A stretch of DNA of 64,000 bases from Zychaea mexicana (lineage: Eukaryota; Mucoromycota; Mucoromycetes; Mucorales; Lichtheimiaceae): the NCBI RefSeq assembly GCF_025766255.1, contig NW_026516684.1:62001-126000 (forward strand), in the 5' to 3' direction. Positions 1 to 11,085 of the stretch are shown here, piece after piece. Every line of letters begins with the position of its first letter. Position 1 is the stretch's first letter. The notes below the pieces were generated by a model. The model saw nothing but the letters and a program-made list of their open reading frames with translations, searched no databases and was not told the origin of the DNA. Both the position numbers and the translations under genes were made by a program.

Positions 1-944
1 CCGTGGTTATTACTGGCCGAAGCAAAAGTCGGCTTGATGAAGCGGTGGCATGGATAAAGCCTTCCGCAAAAGAAAAAGAACGACTCCATACGTTGATCCT
101 TGATCTCGAGAGTCTGGAAAACATCCGTAGTTTTGTCGAATCGTTCAAGGCACTTGGTCTCACTCTTGATGTTGTGGTCAACAATGCCGGTATAATTCCC
201 TCCAGCCACGAGTTTGTTAAAGAAACCATGGTGGTGGAGAAAACATTCTGGACGAATATTGTTGCCCCATGGTAAGCTTCAGGGAACAGAATACCAAAAT
301 ATAAAAGACATGTAACATGGTGATTAACTCAGTCATACTGCCATGCGTGCTCTTGCGTATGTATATTCGTTGTATTGACCACACTTAGGTATTTAACAAT
401 GCTACTAAAACCCCTCCTACCCCGTGGCGGTCGAATTCTTTTTGTTACCTCTGCACTTCACGATCCAAACTTCAAGGTACCTTCAGCCGCACTTGGTGTC
501 GATTACGTTACGACTCCCAACTTTTTCGACAATCTGGACGGGAACCAAAGATTCTTGGGACTCGGCTTTTACAAAGCCAGCAAGCTGGCTATGATGTGGA
601 TTGCCTATCTCTTGGCAAAGCAAAACCCCGAATTGGTTGTTATTCCTTTTGAACCTGGTTTTATACCTACCACGAGTCTCTCCCGTGAATCTCCTTGGCT
701 AGTCCGTCAGATTCTGAGATACATCTTGCCTTGGTTCAACCATGCATTGACGTCAGAAGAAACGGCTGCCCATTGGTACTTGCAATATGCAACAAGTCCG
801 GATTTTAGTGCCGCCTCAGGACAGTACTTTTTTTCTGGCAAGAAGCTGGACAGTTCAGAACGATCGCATAATATGGAAGAGGCAACAAAGTTTTGGAATA
901 TTTCGTGCGATATCTGTGAAACACCTGGATATCGTCTCCCGTAG
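1..944 (+). CDS. Short-chain dehydrogenase/reductase (SDR), 5'-truncated by the window edge
   Basis: 3' part of a classical SDR gene, an NAD(P)-dependent oxidoreductase. Reading begins in codon phase at base 3. Exon 1 ends at 271, the intron is 272-388 (GTAAGC...TTAG), and the last exon is 389-944 with a TAG stop; the junction rebuilds a Trp codon in frame. Visible motifs are the second Rossmann strand (VITGRS), the NNAG motif, the LLP..GGRI.FVTS strand with the catalytic-Ser region, and the active-site YxxxK as Y-K-A-S-K followed by LAMMW. The N-terminal TGxxxGxG coenzyme motif must lie upstream of the window. The overall style resembles the retinol-dehydrogenase/WWOX-like fungal SDRs. The substrate cannot be inferred. 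Confidence is high for the family and low for a specific enzyme. Confidence 0.88.
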
Positions 945-1906
945 TAGCAATAACATGTAAAGGGTAGATTCATATGAATTACGCTCAATATGATTAATAC
1001 AATGATTCAATAATACACCTTTTATGACCTCAAGTGTTGTCAATTTGAGTCGAAAGCGGTGTAATATTCAGACATAAACGCTACGTCTCTTTTCATGTTT
1101 GTGCCATATAATAAATGTGCTCGTTATATATATCGTTGCACGACATCATATGTTAAAGAAATTGAAATGTGTAGAATTATGTACGCTGCACTGCGACGAA
1201 ACTTTTGCAGCGCGTGTAGTTATTTTTTCTTTAAAAACGACAAAAAGGCTGAAGGTACGTCTTTCGTCGCTCGATCGGACCAACGTCATGGAGAAGAGTT
1301 AACAAGTATGCTGACGGAATTACTCGGCGTAAAGCTAACGCGATATCTATTTCTTACGATCTATTGATCTAAGGTATTGTGTTTTGTAGGAATGCTGGAA
1401 TTGTTGAAGAAACCTGAAAAAGAGCTTCATACTTGTAGCGATAGAGTATGCCGGTCTCAATAAAGTTATAGACGGTTTACTACTTTTCATCAGGTACCCT
1501 TTAACAAAATAGCACTGACTGTGTTTATCGTTTTATGTAGATGAGTTAGGTGAACTGGTCACTTCTCCAGAAATCATCCCAACAGAAGAGCAAATATAGG
1601 TCTACCGTCGACAACTAGCTCGTGGAGCGACACACGAGTATCTTCTCTTTCGAAAGGGGGTGGGGACGATTTGCTTATTTATGCTCCAATTTATTTACTA
1701 ACAATGATATACAACAATGCACGATTCTTCGACATAAGTTAAAGATAAAAGATACGTCATGTTAACTTTAGAAATTCAAATCATGATCAAGTTGATAAAC
1801 CACAATGCTTGTTTTGCTTTGATGTGTTTTTGACAGCTGATCTATGCAGCGATTCTTTTATTATTACGTAATAATAGCAGTAAGGTGAAAATATAAGACT
1901 TTGCTC
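945..1906. other. Intergenic, no gene seen
   Basis: AT-rich spacer between the convergent SDR gene and DBP6. The only open frames are short (under 95 codons), overlap each other and match nothing. It presumably holds both 3' UTRs and terminators. Confidence 0.6.
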
Positions 1907-4378
1907 TTATCCAAGGCTCGATAGAGCTTCATTATAGTTTTCTTCGAAAGGTTCTAGCTTTTTGTGATCAATTCGCAGAGGTTTAATTTGTTGCAAATGG
2001 CCAGCTTGCCGCAACATGTCTTTGAATGGCCTTGCTTCTTGTTTCTCTACGAGGGAATATGCTTCTCCTTCGCGACCAGCACGAGCAGTACGACCCACAC
2101 GATGGATATACTTGTCCATGAAATAGGGAACATCGTAGTTGATGACAACAGCAACATTGTCCAAATCAATACCACGTCCGATGAGATCAGAGCAAATCAA
2201 TCTATGTAATACATGCCGACGTGTGAAACACGAACGGAATATGGTTTAGTATCCTTCCATCTCCAATGACCCTATTTTGTCAAGCATAAACTTACAGATT
2301 GATTTCACCGTCTGCAAACTTTTTGAGTAACGCCTTTCTATCTGCCTTTGCCAGTTCACTAGAGTAATCTGCAACGACAATCTTGTCATGATCTTTTTGT
2401 CGAGCCTCATAAGCTTCTACTAGCATTTGCAATCGTCGTGTAGAGTCCGTGGACCGGGTAAAGCATAAACATGAGCGAATATTGAAGTGATGTAGGAGAT
2501 AAATCAAAGTGAGTGGCTTGAGATCGCTGGAGCACACGGTCATGAATTGCTTCAGGCCTTCAGGCGTCGTGTAGTCGGGTGCTTGCTCGGTATCTGTTGA
2601 TCGCTGGACGGAAATGTATTCGGGCTCTGTCAAATGAAGGCCGGCGATCTTGGCTGGATTCTTTGTCAGCGTTGCAGAAAACAACAGTTTTTGTACCTAA
2701 AGATTCGACTTGCGTAAGTATAAAGAAATACTGTCATCACCTTCGCCTCCCGAATACTTCTTCTCTGCCAAGCAACGTACCGTAGGCACTTTGGCCAAAT
2801 CCACATCGGTTTGTGGCAACTCGAAGCTCGATCTCAAAAAGTTAGGCGCAATAGCGTCTGGTTCTGGTACACTGTTATACACCTTTTCGAGTTAGTATCA
2901 AACTTTCAAAAAAGAAAAAGCCAGCACACTCTTGGTTTTAACATTTCAAAAACTAACCCATTTTTATCCGTCTTAAAACTGAATGGGATATCACATTTGT
3001 CGGCGACTGGTCGTGTGGCGGCCAAGATTTGATTTAGCCAGTCATTGTAGCTCTGATTCAGCAGCTGATCAGCTTCGTCAATGACCAAGAAACGCAAGTG
3101 TTGTAGGCTGAAATTGCGCGTTTCCTTAATATGATCTGTGAGACGGCCTGGCGTGGCAATTAATATATCAATTCGGCTTTGGCCACCTGGATAACTACCG
3201 ATGAAAACACGTCGTCGTGTTAAAACTCACTACATCCATTATGCGAGCACGAGCGTGATACACATGTAACACACTTACTCATCTGTGGTTTTTCCAACCA
3301 ACATTTGCTGTTCACGCGCCATGCTCTGTTGACCTACAGCAGCGCCGACACGAAGATTTGTTCCCTTGACAAAAGCCTCAAAGGTCTCTTTCACCTGAAT
3401 TGCCAATTCACGCGTAGGCAAGACGACAAGTGCCCGTAATCGTGTTACGACGCGTTTGGAAAGAATATCAATGATAGGCAGTACATATGCCATTGTCTTT
3501 CCACTACCAGTAGGTGCAGAAACACACAAATCGCCTGGCGGTCTTCGAGTATCGTATAATGCTTGTCGTCTCAAAAATACCGGAATTACTGCGAGTTGCA
3601 CTATTGTCCGTTTGTCGCATGTTAGCATCGTACCATTTGCAAAGAAAGAGGTTGCATAAATTCAAAACATACCTGCAAAGAAATTGGAGAACCCTAAATC
3701 CCGACATCTTTGCACAAGACGATCTGAAAGCCCTGGGAGCGCTTCCAGCTCACACTTTTCGCTTGGAGAAATGACGGTTGGCAGCAAAAGCCAGTCAGGA
3801 ATACCCATGTTTCGTAACAGTTGGATATCCTCCTGTGTTCGTTCGGTCGAGTCACCCAACATGTCCGGAAACGCCATGATACCTTCATCTGCATCCTTAT
3901 CGTCTCCTTCCTCCTCAGCATCCTCCATAGCTTCAATCTCGTCTTTGTTGCTATCTGCTTTATCGTCGTCGTTGTCTTTGTTGTCGTTGTCGTCTTCATC
4001 TTCCTCTTCTTCCTTTTCAATTATGCTTGGTATAGTGTCTTCTGGTTGCTCGTCGTCAGCGTCAGAGTGGTCGTTATCTTCGTCAATACTCTCTTCATGT
4101 TGGGTGTCTTGTTCTAACCGTCTTTTTGTCACTTGAGTGCGTTGTGATTCGTCAGTTGTTGGTTTGTTATTGGCAGTATCGTTTTTTCGTCGTTTCTTTT
4201 CGCTCTTTTTCGACGCTGGCCGATCTTCTGTGGGTGGTGGCGGCTGATCGTTGACAGCTTTGCGTTTTCGATTAGCCTTTTCTCGAAGTTGTTGCAAGCG
4301 CTCGTTCTTTTTCTCAAAAGTACGCTCCGATTTGGAACTGTCGTCATCGTCACCCTGGTATCGTGCAATCGAAAACAT
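1907..4378 (-). CDS. DBP6: DEAD-box ATP-dependent RNA helicase Dbp6/DDX51
   Basis: Nucleolar RNA helicase of the Dbp6/DDX51 family, which acts in assembly of the 60S ribosomal subunit. Exons on the minus strand: 4378-3673, 3600-3279, 3194-2958, 2871-2781, 2696-2296, 2201-1907; they sum to 683 codons plus stop. Motifs in order: a long acidic and Lys-rich N-terminal region; motif I APTGSGKT (about 264-271); PTREL; ATPGRL; motif II DEAD (382-385); SAT in LLFSATLT (459-461); a CLCFTRS segment; and motif [10 protein letters not shown] (about 619-626). I chose the ATG at 4378 because MFSIARY matches the conserved family start; an in-frame ATG at 4420 would add 14 residues. The exon 4 acceptor (AACAG at 2872) was chosen because the nearer AAAAG acceptor breaks the frame. 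Length fits the family. Confidence 0.93.
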
Positions 4379-4584
4379 TTCTGCTTTAAAGTTTGATCGA
4401 TGAACAAAAAGTTTGGTCAAAAGAGTGTTGAAAAAAAAAACTCAATTCATTACCCGCTGGTAAAACTTCTAGTATTTATATTATTTGTTGTGTGTGTGTG
4501 TGTGTGTGTGGAGATGGATGATGTGATATGTTGTTATTTACAAAACTATTGGTAGAGTTGGTATATCTATGGTATCATAAAAGA

Positions 4585-5632
4585 CTATGAAGAGCTGCTG
4601 CGTAACAATGGAGTGCGTTCATTGCCTTCACGATGAGCATTATGAGAAGCAGTGGTACTGTTGTTGATGGCAGGCGATGATGCACTTTCTTCATCGTCGC
4701 CTGAGGGATAGTGTTCGTCAGGATTGGTGTATTTGGGAACATTGTTTGAATAGCTGCCGGCCAGCGCTGGATTGACCTTGACGATGGTATCCACGATCCA
4801 AAACTGGACTGCATTCATCACCAAGGGGAATCTGTTTCCATCCAGGTTAGTTCTGGGATGATCAATGGTAGCACCAGCCATCAAGTACAAGAGATAACTT
4901 ACATAAACATGACAAATACTACTTGGTAGCGATGATTGCCACGTGTCCAGCGCAGTGCCCAGTTGCCGACATTGAACAAAAAGGGACACAGACGGAACAA
5001 GCCCAACACACACAGCTTCATCAGGGCTTCGGATACAATAAAGACAGCGGTCTGTCGTGCCCATGGCAACAAACGGCGACGCAGTGGTGGAGGACCATAC
5101 TCCCCACTTCGAATGTATCGCACATGCAAGTATCGTGCAAGTATCCATTGCAGCGAGTGAAGCCAGAACCAGAGAATACCCACGCCAATGGTGGTGTCCA
5201 CGAGCACGTTGAGAAAGTACCATACGCAGAGATTCGTTTTGGGGCCATTCATAGGCCGCCCCACCAAATAGCTCACCGCCAAGTTCAAGAAATGAATGAC
5301 ACCCGCGCCCAAAAACTGTTTGCTCACATCCAATGCCCTAGGAACGAAGAAAAAAATAACGAGGATGTGGTCAGTCTCCGCACTCTTGCCATTAAATCCC
5401 CACGCCTCTTTTAAAGTGCTCCATACCACACAGGCACTGGCCGTTGCGGTCGCTCTCTCCACCGCTTGTATACAAGCACTAGCAACGCCGTGGTTGCCAG
5501 GCATATTTGAACAAGAATAGCGAAACTGTCAAGCAGCTTGCAGCCTTCTTCGTCGCCCGATCCGGAGCAGCCGACACCATCAGGAATGCTGCTTTCTGGA
5601 ATGGGAACGGAGATCGGCTCCGATGGAGCCAT
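4585..5632 (-). CDS. STIMATE/TMEM110-family vacuolar membrane protein
   Basis: Multi-pass membrane protein of the family that includes animal STIMATE (TMEM110) and yeast YPL162C. Exons: 5632-5427, 5337-4903, 4831-4585; 295 codons plus stop. Family features visible: DSFAI.VQ followed by the first hydrophobic segment and a basic loop (YKRWRERP); SKQ..GAGVIHFLNL; a CVWYFLNVLVDTTIGV segment; RSGEYG preceding a basic stretch and another hydrophobic helix; and FWIVD near the end. The tail carries an acidic dileucine-type motif (ERTPLL) followed by a serine run, which could direct vacuolar sorting (inference). Animal STIMATE works at ER-plasma membrane junctions with STIM1; that role should not be transferred to a fungus. 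The start is the ATG before the family-like N terminus; an in-frame ATG at 5707 lies upstream. It lies 206 bp upstream of DBP6, same strand. Confidence 0.85.
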
Positions 5633-7476
5633 TTTAAGAAGCCTTGGATCTGCGAAAAATAGCGGCGGATGACGAGAGGTTAGGACAGGCAAGAGTAGCA
5701 TCTGCATAGTGGAGTGAAAAACGAAAAGAGGGAGGATAAAATGCTGAGAGGAAGGAGTAGGAGAGAAGGGTTTCGTTCTAGGCCTTTAGTTTCATCTTAT
5801 TGGTTACCGCGTCACATTGGAGTGGGGTATTTCGCTTGCACTCTCTTACTCCATTCTATTCGGGGCTTGCGAAAAAGGGAAAACCAAGGGGGGGCAAGGG
5901 GGCGGGGGGGTGGAGGAGCTGACATTGGGTCGCATGAATTTTTTAATGCTATTGTTATGCTGGTGATCCTGTGAGACGTTTCTTTGGTTCCCCATATGAT
6001 GTAACATCAGCAATAGCAACGATTGACTCACTCTGCTGGGATCATGTAAAAATGCCGTGCATACCCTGTGACGATGACTGTTAGTCACGCCATTAAAAAT
6101 GCTAGTTCTCTCCCCGGCACCAGATGCCGAGCGAATCTATCAATTTCCGTTGTACTTGGAAGGTACATGTTATACAGCCACATAAACTCCAAGCTACGAA
6201 CGATCAATACTACATGTGTTGAAGGCCAGGAAACAATAGTGCCGTGATGTAATACGCAGCAATGTTGTGATGACTATGATTGACCACAAATACGCCGCTG
6301 ATGATGCGGGGTGGAGAGCCAACAAACAAACACTTCGATGTTTTTGAAAAGCTCATCCCACGACACAACAAATATAGTATATTGCATTTAATTACCAAGC
6401 GTGCACGTAATTGTTATAATTTATATATTCTTTATAAGCGTGATATTGACAGCCGATTGATTACGCGTATGAGTTTTTTTCATCCTGGTTATACGTGTGT
6501 TATTTGTTAATCTGAAGACCGTTCAAACAGCTCCATAGGAAGTGGAAGCTTCATAGGAAATTTGCGCATTGTACTTTCGAGGACTATATACTAAAAAGAC
6601 TATGATGATCTAACATATTAAGTAGAAATAATACTGAGGATAAGTACTGGTTTCCTACTTCATTAACAAGACCAATGCTTTTTCATCGAAACATTGCGCC
6701 TTACATACATTTCTTACATTCAAATAATCCTTGCACCCAAAATAGCCATTTTACTTATAGCTGAAGATCTGGTAGAAGGATAGAAGGAGCAAAACTCTAA
6801 GTGAATGGGATCTGATGCAGATAGAAGGTGTTGGAGATCTAACGTCCTTTAAGCACGAATTCGCATGCGGAAAAGTGCATATTTTGGTTCCATTGTATTT
6901 CCAGAAACGTATAAATAGTACTTGACAGCTTTTTCATTACCTTTTTCCCAATATTTACTTGTTGTAACGACCCATTTGTGTATCGCTCCTCCATTCCATT
7001 TCTATTTTTCTCTTTGGAACACAATTACCATTATCATATCCACCTTATCCTTACTCTCGCATGAATTAACGTCTTAATTCTCTTATGTATGCTTTTGGCT
7101 TTTACCGTTTATAACATAAACATCGATTACTGACCACAGTAGCTTATGCTAAAGGGATGTTTTATACGTCGAATAAAGATAAAGAAAACTCGTATGTACG
7201 CTTAAAAGAGCGCTGCCCAGAGTTCTTTTTAAAGTGATTGTTACCTATGTGGACTCGATAGAAAACTCCTTGCTTGATTGGCATCCTGGGATTAAGCTTG
7301 GCGTGCTATCAAATATTCGGAAAGAAAAAGATGTCACTATAGTGGGTAGGCACACCTCTCGCGAAAATTGTGTCGGCGCTACAATCTGCTGCGCACGGCG
7401 ACTGTTAAGAAAGTGTTGCCTGCCCAACCCACTGGTCTTCTTCTTTACCAGCTTCTTTTTACTACATTCTGTCGCA
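5633..7476. other. Intergenic, no gene seen
   Basis: No supported gene. A G-rich stretch lies near 5885-5920. Open frames are short and unrelated to known families. The 3' end is presumably the promoter of the repeat-protein ORF starting at 7477. Confidence 0.55.
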
Positions 7477-9216
7477 ATGATCACCGTATCTGACGCCCTC
7501 TTCGCCAAGCTCGTTCTGCTTTGTATCTTGCTGTGTATCTTTGAGGAAACAGTGGCCGCTATCTACCGATATGCCCTGTCCCGTCCTGTCATCGCTGTTT
7601 CCGTTGCCCTTGTGGCCTTTGTCGTCCGTGCCGAGTGTTGCACTCATGTGCGCACATGGATTCTTGATGCCCCGTTCAAGTTGTTGTTGTTCCTCTCTTG
7701 GCCATTTCCGCCATTAGACTTCCCGCCGCTGCCTCCGCCTCCGCCGCCGTTGTTCACGCAACGTGCCACCACAACTTCAACTACTGCCACTGAACCTGTG
7801 CATGCGATCCGTCGGCCAAGTGTAAAGTATGGTGGACAGCCTCGTTCTTCTAATCCGGTATGTATTTATCATTGCTGGGATATTGACTGGGAGATTGACT
7901 CTGATGTTAATCGTGGTGTTCTGACAACCGAGTACGTGCCCGCGCGACGTGCTGAGCACCTGGGTGCAATGAGGAATCCTGAGCCCCACGCGTTGCTCCC
8001 GACTGCTGCTGCGGCTTCCGCTCATGTCTCTCAGCCGCACCAATCAATAACAACAGTCGATAATGCAATTACTGTGAAAGATGAGCACATGGTTACGGTA
8101 ATGATGGAGCAGTCTGCGGCCCCTCTGCTTTTGCATGGCTCCCGTGTTCCTGAACCTGTCGACGTGGATCAGTCTGTGACCCCTCTGCTTTTGCATGGCT
8201 CCTGTAATTCTGACTCTACTGAAGTGAGGATAGATCAGCCTGTGGCCCCTCTGCTTATGCATGGCTCCCGTGTTCTTGAACTTGTCGACAACCACGCGAT
8301 GCCTTCGTTGTCTGTTCCAGATGCGCATACGGCCGCTTCGGCGTGCTCGTCCCTGCCATCTTCTGAGCAAACCGCTGCTTCGGCATGCGCGTCCCTGCTA
8401 GAGCAAACGACCGCTTCGGCGTGTTCGTCCCTGCAAGAGCACACTACCGCTTCGGCGCGTCAGTCCCTGCTAGAGCACACTACCGCTTCGGCGCGTCAGT
8501 CCCTGCCAGAACACACAGACGACACGCTCTCTGATCGAGATGTGCAGATGGAGGATCCATCGTATGACTTTGTGTCGTATGATGTTGGAGCCTTCAATTT
8601 AATGCCTTCTTCGGCTTTGTTGGCGGACGGTTCTGATGTGCGGCATGAAGGTGATACTTCTGTCGAAAATCCATACTTTTTCGAGCATACGACCGCTTCG
8701 GCGTGTTCGTCCCTGCAATATGAGCATACGACCACTTTTGTGCGTTCGTCCCTGCCATCACGACAAGAACGATCGTGGCATACCGCCTTGGGCGTGTCCC
8801 TGCCTGATCATGGTGAGGAATATCGCGCAGCCGAGGACTCTCCCGAGGACTCTCCTGCCGATTTGCAGCCGATGGAAGTTGAGGGTGAATCCCCAACTCG
8901 GTCTGACCTCCAACGCTATATAGCGATGACCGATGATGAGCTTTTAGCTCTCATCAACCCCTCCCAATCTGACATCACCACCGACGCCGTAACCACCACC
9001 GCCACCCCAGAACCCGCCGCCTCTTCTCTCCCGCTCCTCACGTCAGAGGATCTTGATGCCATCCGTGCTCAAGTTGCCGCCGAGGCCGAGGAAGATGACA
9101 GTGGTTCCGTCTCTTCTCTCCCTTCTCTCCGTTCGGAAGATCTTGCTGCTCTCCGTGCTCAGCTCGACGCTGAGGCAGAAGATCTTGATGATTTGGTTCG
9201 ACGATTTGATTGGTAA
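7477..9216 (+). CDS. Hypothetical membrane-anchored protein built from internal repeats
   Basis: Unrecognised ORF of 579 codons plus stop if it starts at the ATG at 7477; the frame is open from a GTG at 7234. N terminus: two hydrophobic stretches (LVLLCILLCIF and VIAVSVALVAFVV, about residues 11-50), a third (LLLFLSWPF), then a proline run. The rest looks soluble and repetitive. There are three copies of a module with PLL(L/M)HGS (8101-8270). A 12-residue module of type EHTTASA-C/R-S/Q-SL occurs five to six times (8320-8520, again 8680-8750). A duplicated acidic module SEDL.A.RAQ..AEAE ends the protein (9040-9190). The TGG-TAA end coincides with a good splice donor (G-GTAAGT), so the true 3' end may be spliced into the following array. 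Probably lineage-specific; function unknown. Confidence 0.55.
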   Translation: MITVSDALFAKLVLLCILLCIFEETVAAIYRYALSRPVIAVSVALVAFVVRAECCTHVRTWILDAPFKLLLFLSWPFPPLDFPPLPPPPPPLFTQRATTTSTTATEPVHAIRRPSVKYGGQPRSSNPVCIYHCWDIDWEIDSDVNRGVLTTEYVPARRAEHLGAMRNPEPHALLPTAAAASAHVSQPHQSITTVDNAITVKDEHMVTVMMEQSAAPLLLHGSRVPEPVDVDQSVTPLLLHGSCNSDSTEVRIDQPVAPLLMHGSRVLELVDNHAMPSLSVPDAHTAASACSSLPSSEQTAASACASLLEQTTASACSSLQEHTTASARQSLLEHTTASARQSLPEHTDDTLSDRDVQMEDPSYDFVSYDVGAFNLMPSSALLADGSDVRHEGDTSVENPYFFEHTTASACSSLQYEHTTTFVRSSLPSRQERSWHTALGVSLPDHGEEYRAAEDSPEDSPADLQPMEVEGESPTRSDLQRYIAMTDDELLALINPSQSDITTDAVTTTATPEPAASSLPLLTSEDLDAIRAQVAAEAEEDDSGSVSSLPSLRSEDLAALRAQLDAEAEDLDDLVRRFDW

Positions 9217-9283
9217 GTTTTTTACTTGGTGATGACACGAAATAAAGGGTTGTTTTCTAATGATTTTTTTCTGTTTCCTTTAG

Positions 9284-10460
9284 TTGACCAGTAGGTGTTG
9301 TCCTGCGCGCTGCTGTGTGCAGCTTGGTGCGATGTGGGTGTGGCAGGTTCTTTTTTTTTTTCGTTTCGGTGCTTCGTGTTTCTGTCGGGTTTCTTCTCCT
9401 CCTCCTCCTGATCCTCCTCTTCTTCCGTCCTGGTGTTCCTGTTGTTCGTTGCTGCTGTTGCGTTCTGTGCGTGCTTTTCTTCCTTTTTTGGCGTCTTCCA
9501 GTGCGTCAACTGACGCGATGGTGTGGAAAGCGTTTAGGGTATGTATCTTTAGTGCGGCAATTACAACCAAACCTATTATCAACATCTAATCATTTTCCAT
9601 TATATCTCCCATATTTAGGCTGTTTTTTCTTTCGTTTCGGTGCTTCGTGGTTCTGTCGGTGTTCTTCTCCTCCTCCTCCTGATCCTCCTCTTCTTCCGTC
9701 CTGGTGTTCCTGTTGTTCGTTGCTGCTGTTGCGTTCTGTGCGTGCTTTTCTTCTTTTTTGGCGTCTTCCAGTGCGTCAACTGACGCGATGGTGTGGACAG
9801 CGTCAGGGTATGTATCTTCAGTGCGCAAATAACAACCAGACCTGTTATCAACATCTAATCATTTTCCTTTATACCTCCCGTATTTAGGCTGTTTTTTCTT
9901 TCGTTTCGGTGCTTCGTGGCTCTGTTGGTGTTCTCCTCCTCCTCCTCCTCCTGATTCTCCTCTTCTTCCGTCCTGGTGTTCCTGTTGTGCGTTGCTGCTG
10001 TCGCGTTCTGTGCGTGCTTTTCTTTTTGGCGTTTTCGATGCGTCAACTGATGCGATGGTGTGGAAAGCGTTCAGGGTATGTATTTTTAGTGCGGCAATTA
10101 ACAACCAAACCTAATATCAAAATCTAATCATTTTCCTTTATACCTCCCGTATTTAGGCTGTTTTTTCTTTCGTTTCGGTGCTTCGTGGTTCTGTCGGTGC
10201 TCTTCTCCTCCTCCTCCTCCTGATCCTCCTCTTCTTCCGTTCTGGTGTTCCTGTTGTACGTTGCTGCAGTCGCGTTCTGTGCGTGCTTTTCTTTTTGGCG
10301 TTTTCGATGCGTCAACTGACGCGATGGTGTGGAAAGCGTTCAGGGTATGTATCTTTAGTGCGGCAATTAACAACCAAACCTAATATCAAAATCTAATCAT
10401 ATTACACCTTTCTCCGTATTTAGGCTGTTTTTTCTTTCGTGCTTGTGTGTGGCTGGCCGT
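9284..10460 (+). repeat. Tandem array of ~269-bp exon+intron-like units (four full, one partial)
   Basis: Four near-identical units follow the repeat-protein ORF, with a fifth truncated copy. Exon-like segments: about 9346-9538 (unit 1), 9619-9807, 9888-10075, 10157-10344, then a partial copy from 10424. Each ends in a donor (AGG-GTATGT). Between them lie 79-81-nt intron-like segments (9539-9618, 9808-9887, 10076-10156, 10345-10423) with a CTAAT branch-like site and a TATTTAG or ATTTAG acceptor before GCTGTTTTTT. Start-to-start spacing is 269, 269 and 267. Exon-like lengths are 189, 188 and 188, so splicing all of them does not keep one reading frame. They may be 3' UTR or noncoding exons, or decayed coding exons. 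A preceding possible intron runs 9213-9283 or 9213-9291. Confidence 0.75.
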
Positions 10461-10758
10461 CTCGTCTCTGGATGGCTTTGGAGATTAGTTCGGGAAGGAC
10501 ATGAAGGTAAAAATAAATGAATGTAATATCATTAGCTCAAATCTCTCATGCGTGCCTCTTATTAGTCAATATAAAAAAATAGGTCATGGGCTGCTGCGGC
10601 CTTCGTGTGCGTGCTGCCGCCTGCTGCACTCTGTGTGTGGCGACCGTCTGGCGGGACGGGTTTGGAAGACACCTCAGTGGATGGTTTCCTCGGGTAAAGG
10701 TAAGGGGTGGGTGGGGCATTGGTGGCACTGGCTACAGCCACCGGGGGTGAAGGGGTAC

Positions 10759-10879
10759 GAAGAGCAATGGGGATAGCGAGGACGGCACAGTCGGTGGTGG
10801 GGAGGGGAACACCGCTCTGGTTGTTTGGGTATTGCAGGAATACCATCCACATGAGCTGGAACTGACTGAAAAGACAACC
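10759..10879 (+). repeat. Left arm of a ~120-bp inverted repeat
   Basis: This arm is the near-perfect reverse complement of 11086-11204, with only scattered mismatches, across a ~206-bp spacer. The pair could form a long hairpin in RNA or a cruciform in DNA, or could be the ends of a small foldback transposon. No coding function is recognised. Confidence 0.85.
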
Positions 10880-11085
10880 CAAGGCGTCGGGCTTGTATGA
10901 TTACGGGAAGTACTATATTTTCTTTAATACTCAATGAAAGACGAACATCTCAATAAGAAGAGACTTACTAACTGATAATTCTTTTTCCATTCACTCTTCC
11001 CTTCTTCATATCGCATTCAACTCGGATGTGGTGTGAAGAAGGCGAAGAAGCATCCATTACTAGGAATTAATCCATTCCTTCTCAA

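Noticed and set aside
4379..4420. Longer N terminus of DBP6 from the ATG at 4420
   Set aside because: The downstream MFSIARY matches the conserved family start, so the 14 extra residues are probably 5' UTR.
5633..5707. Longer N terminus of the STIMATE-like protein from the ATG at 5707
   Set aside because: The extra residues are not family-like; the ATG at 5632 gives a typical start.
9222..10315. Minus-strand Glu/Asn/Thr-rich frames repeated four times
   Set aside because: They are antisense reflections of the CT-rich 269-bp units. The splice-like signals lie on the plus strand.
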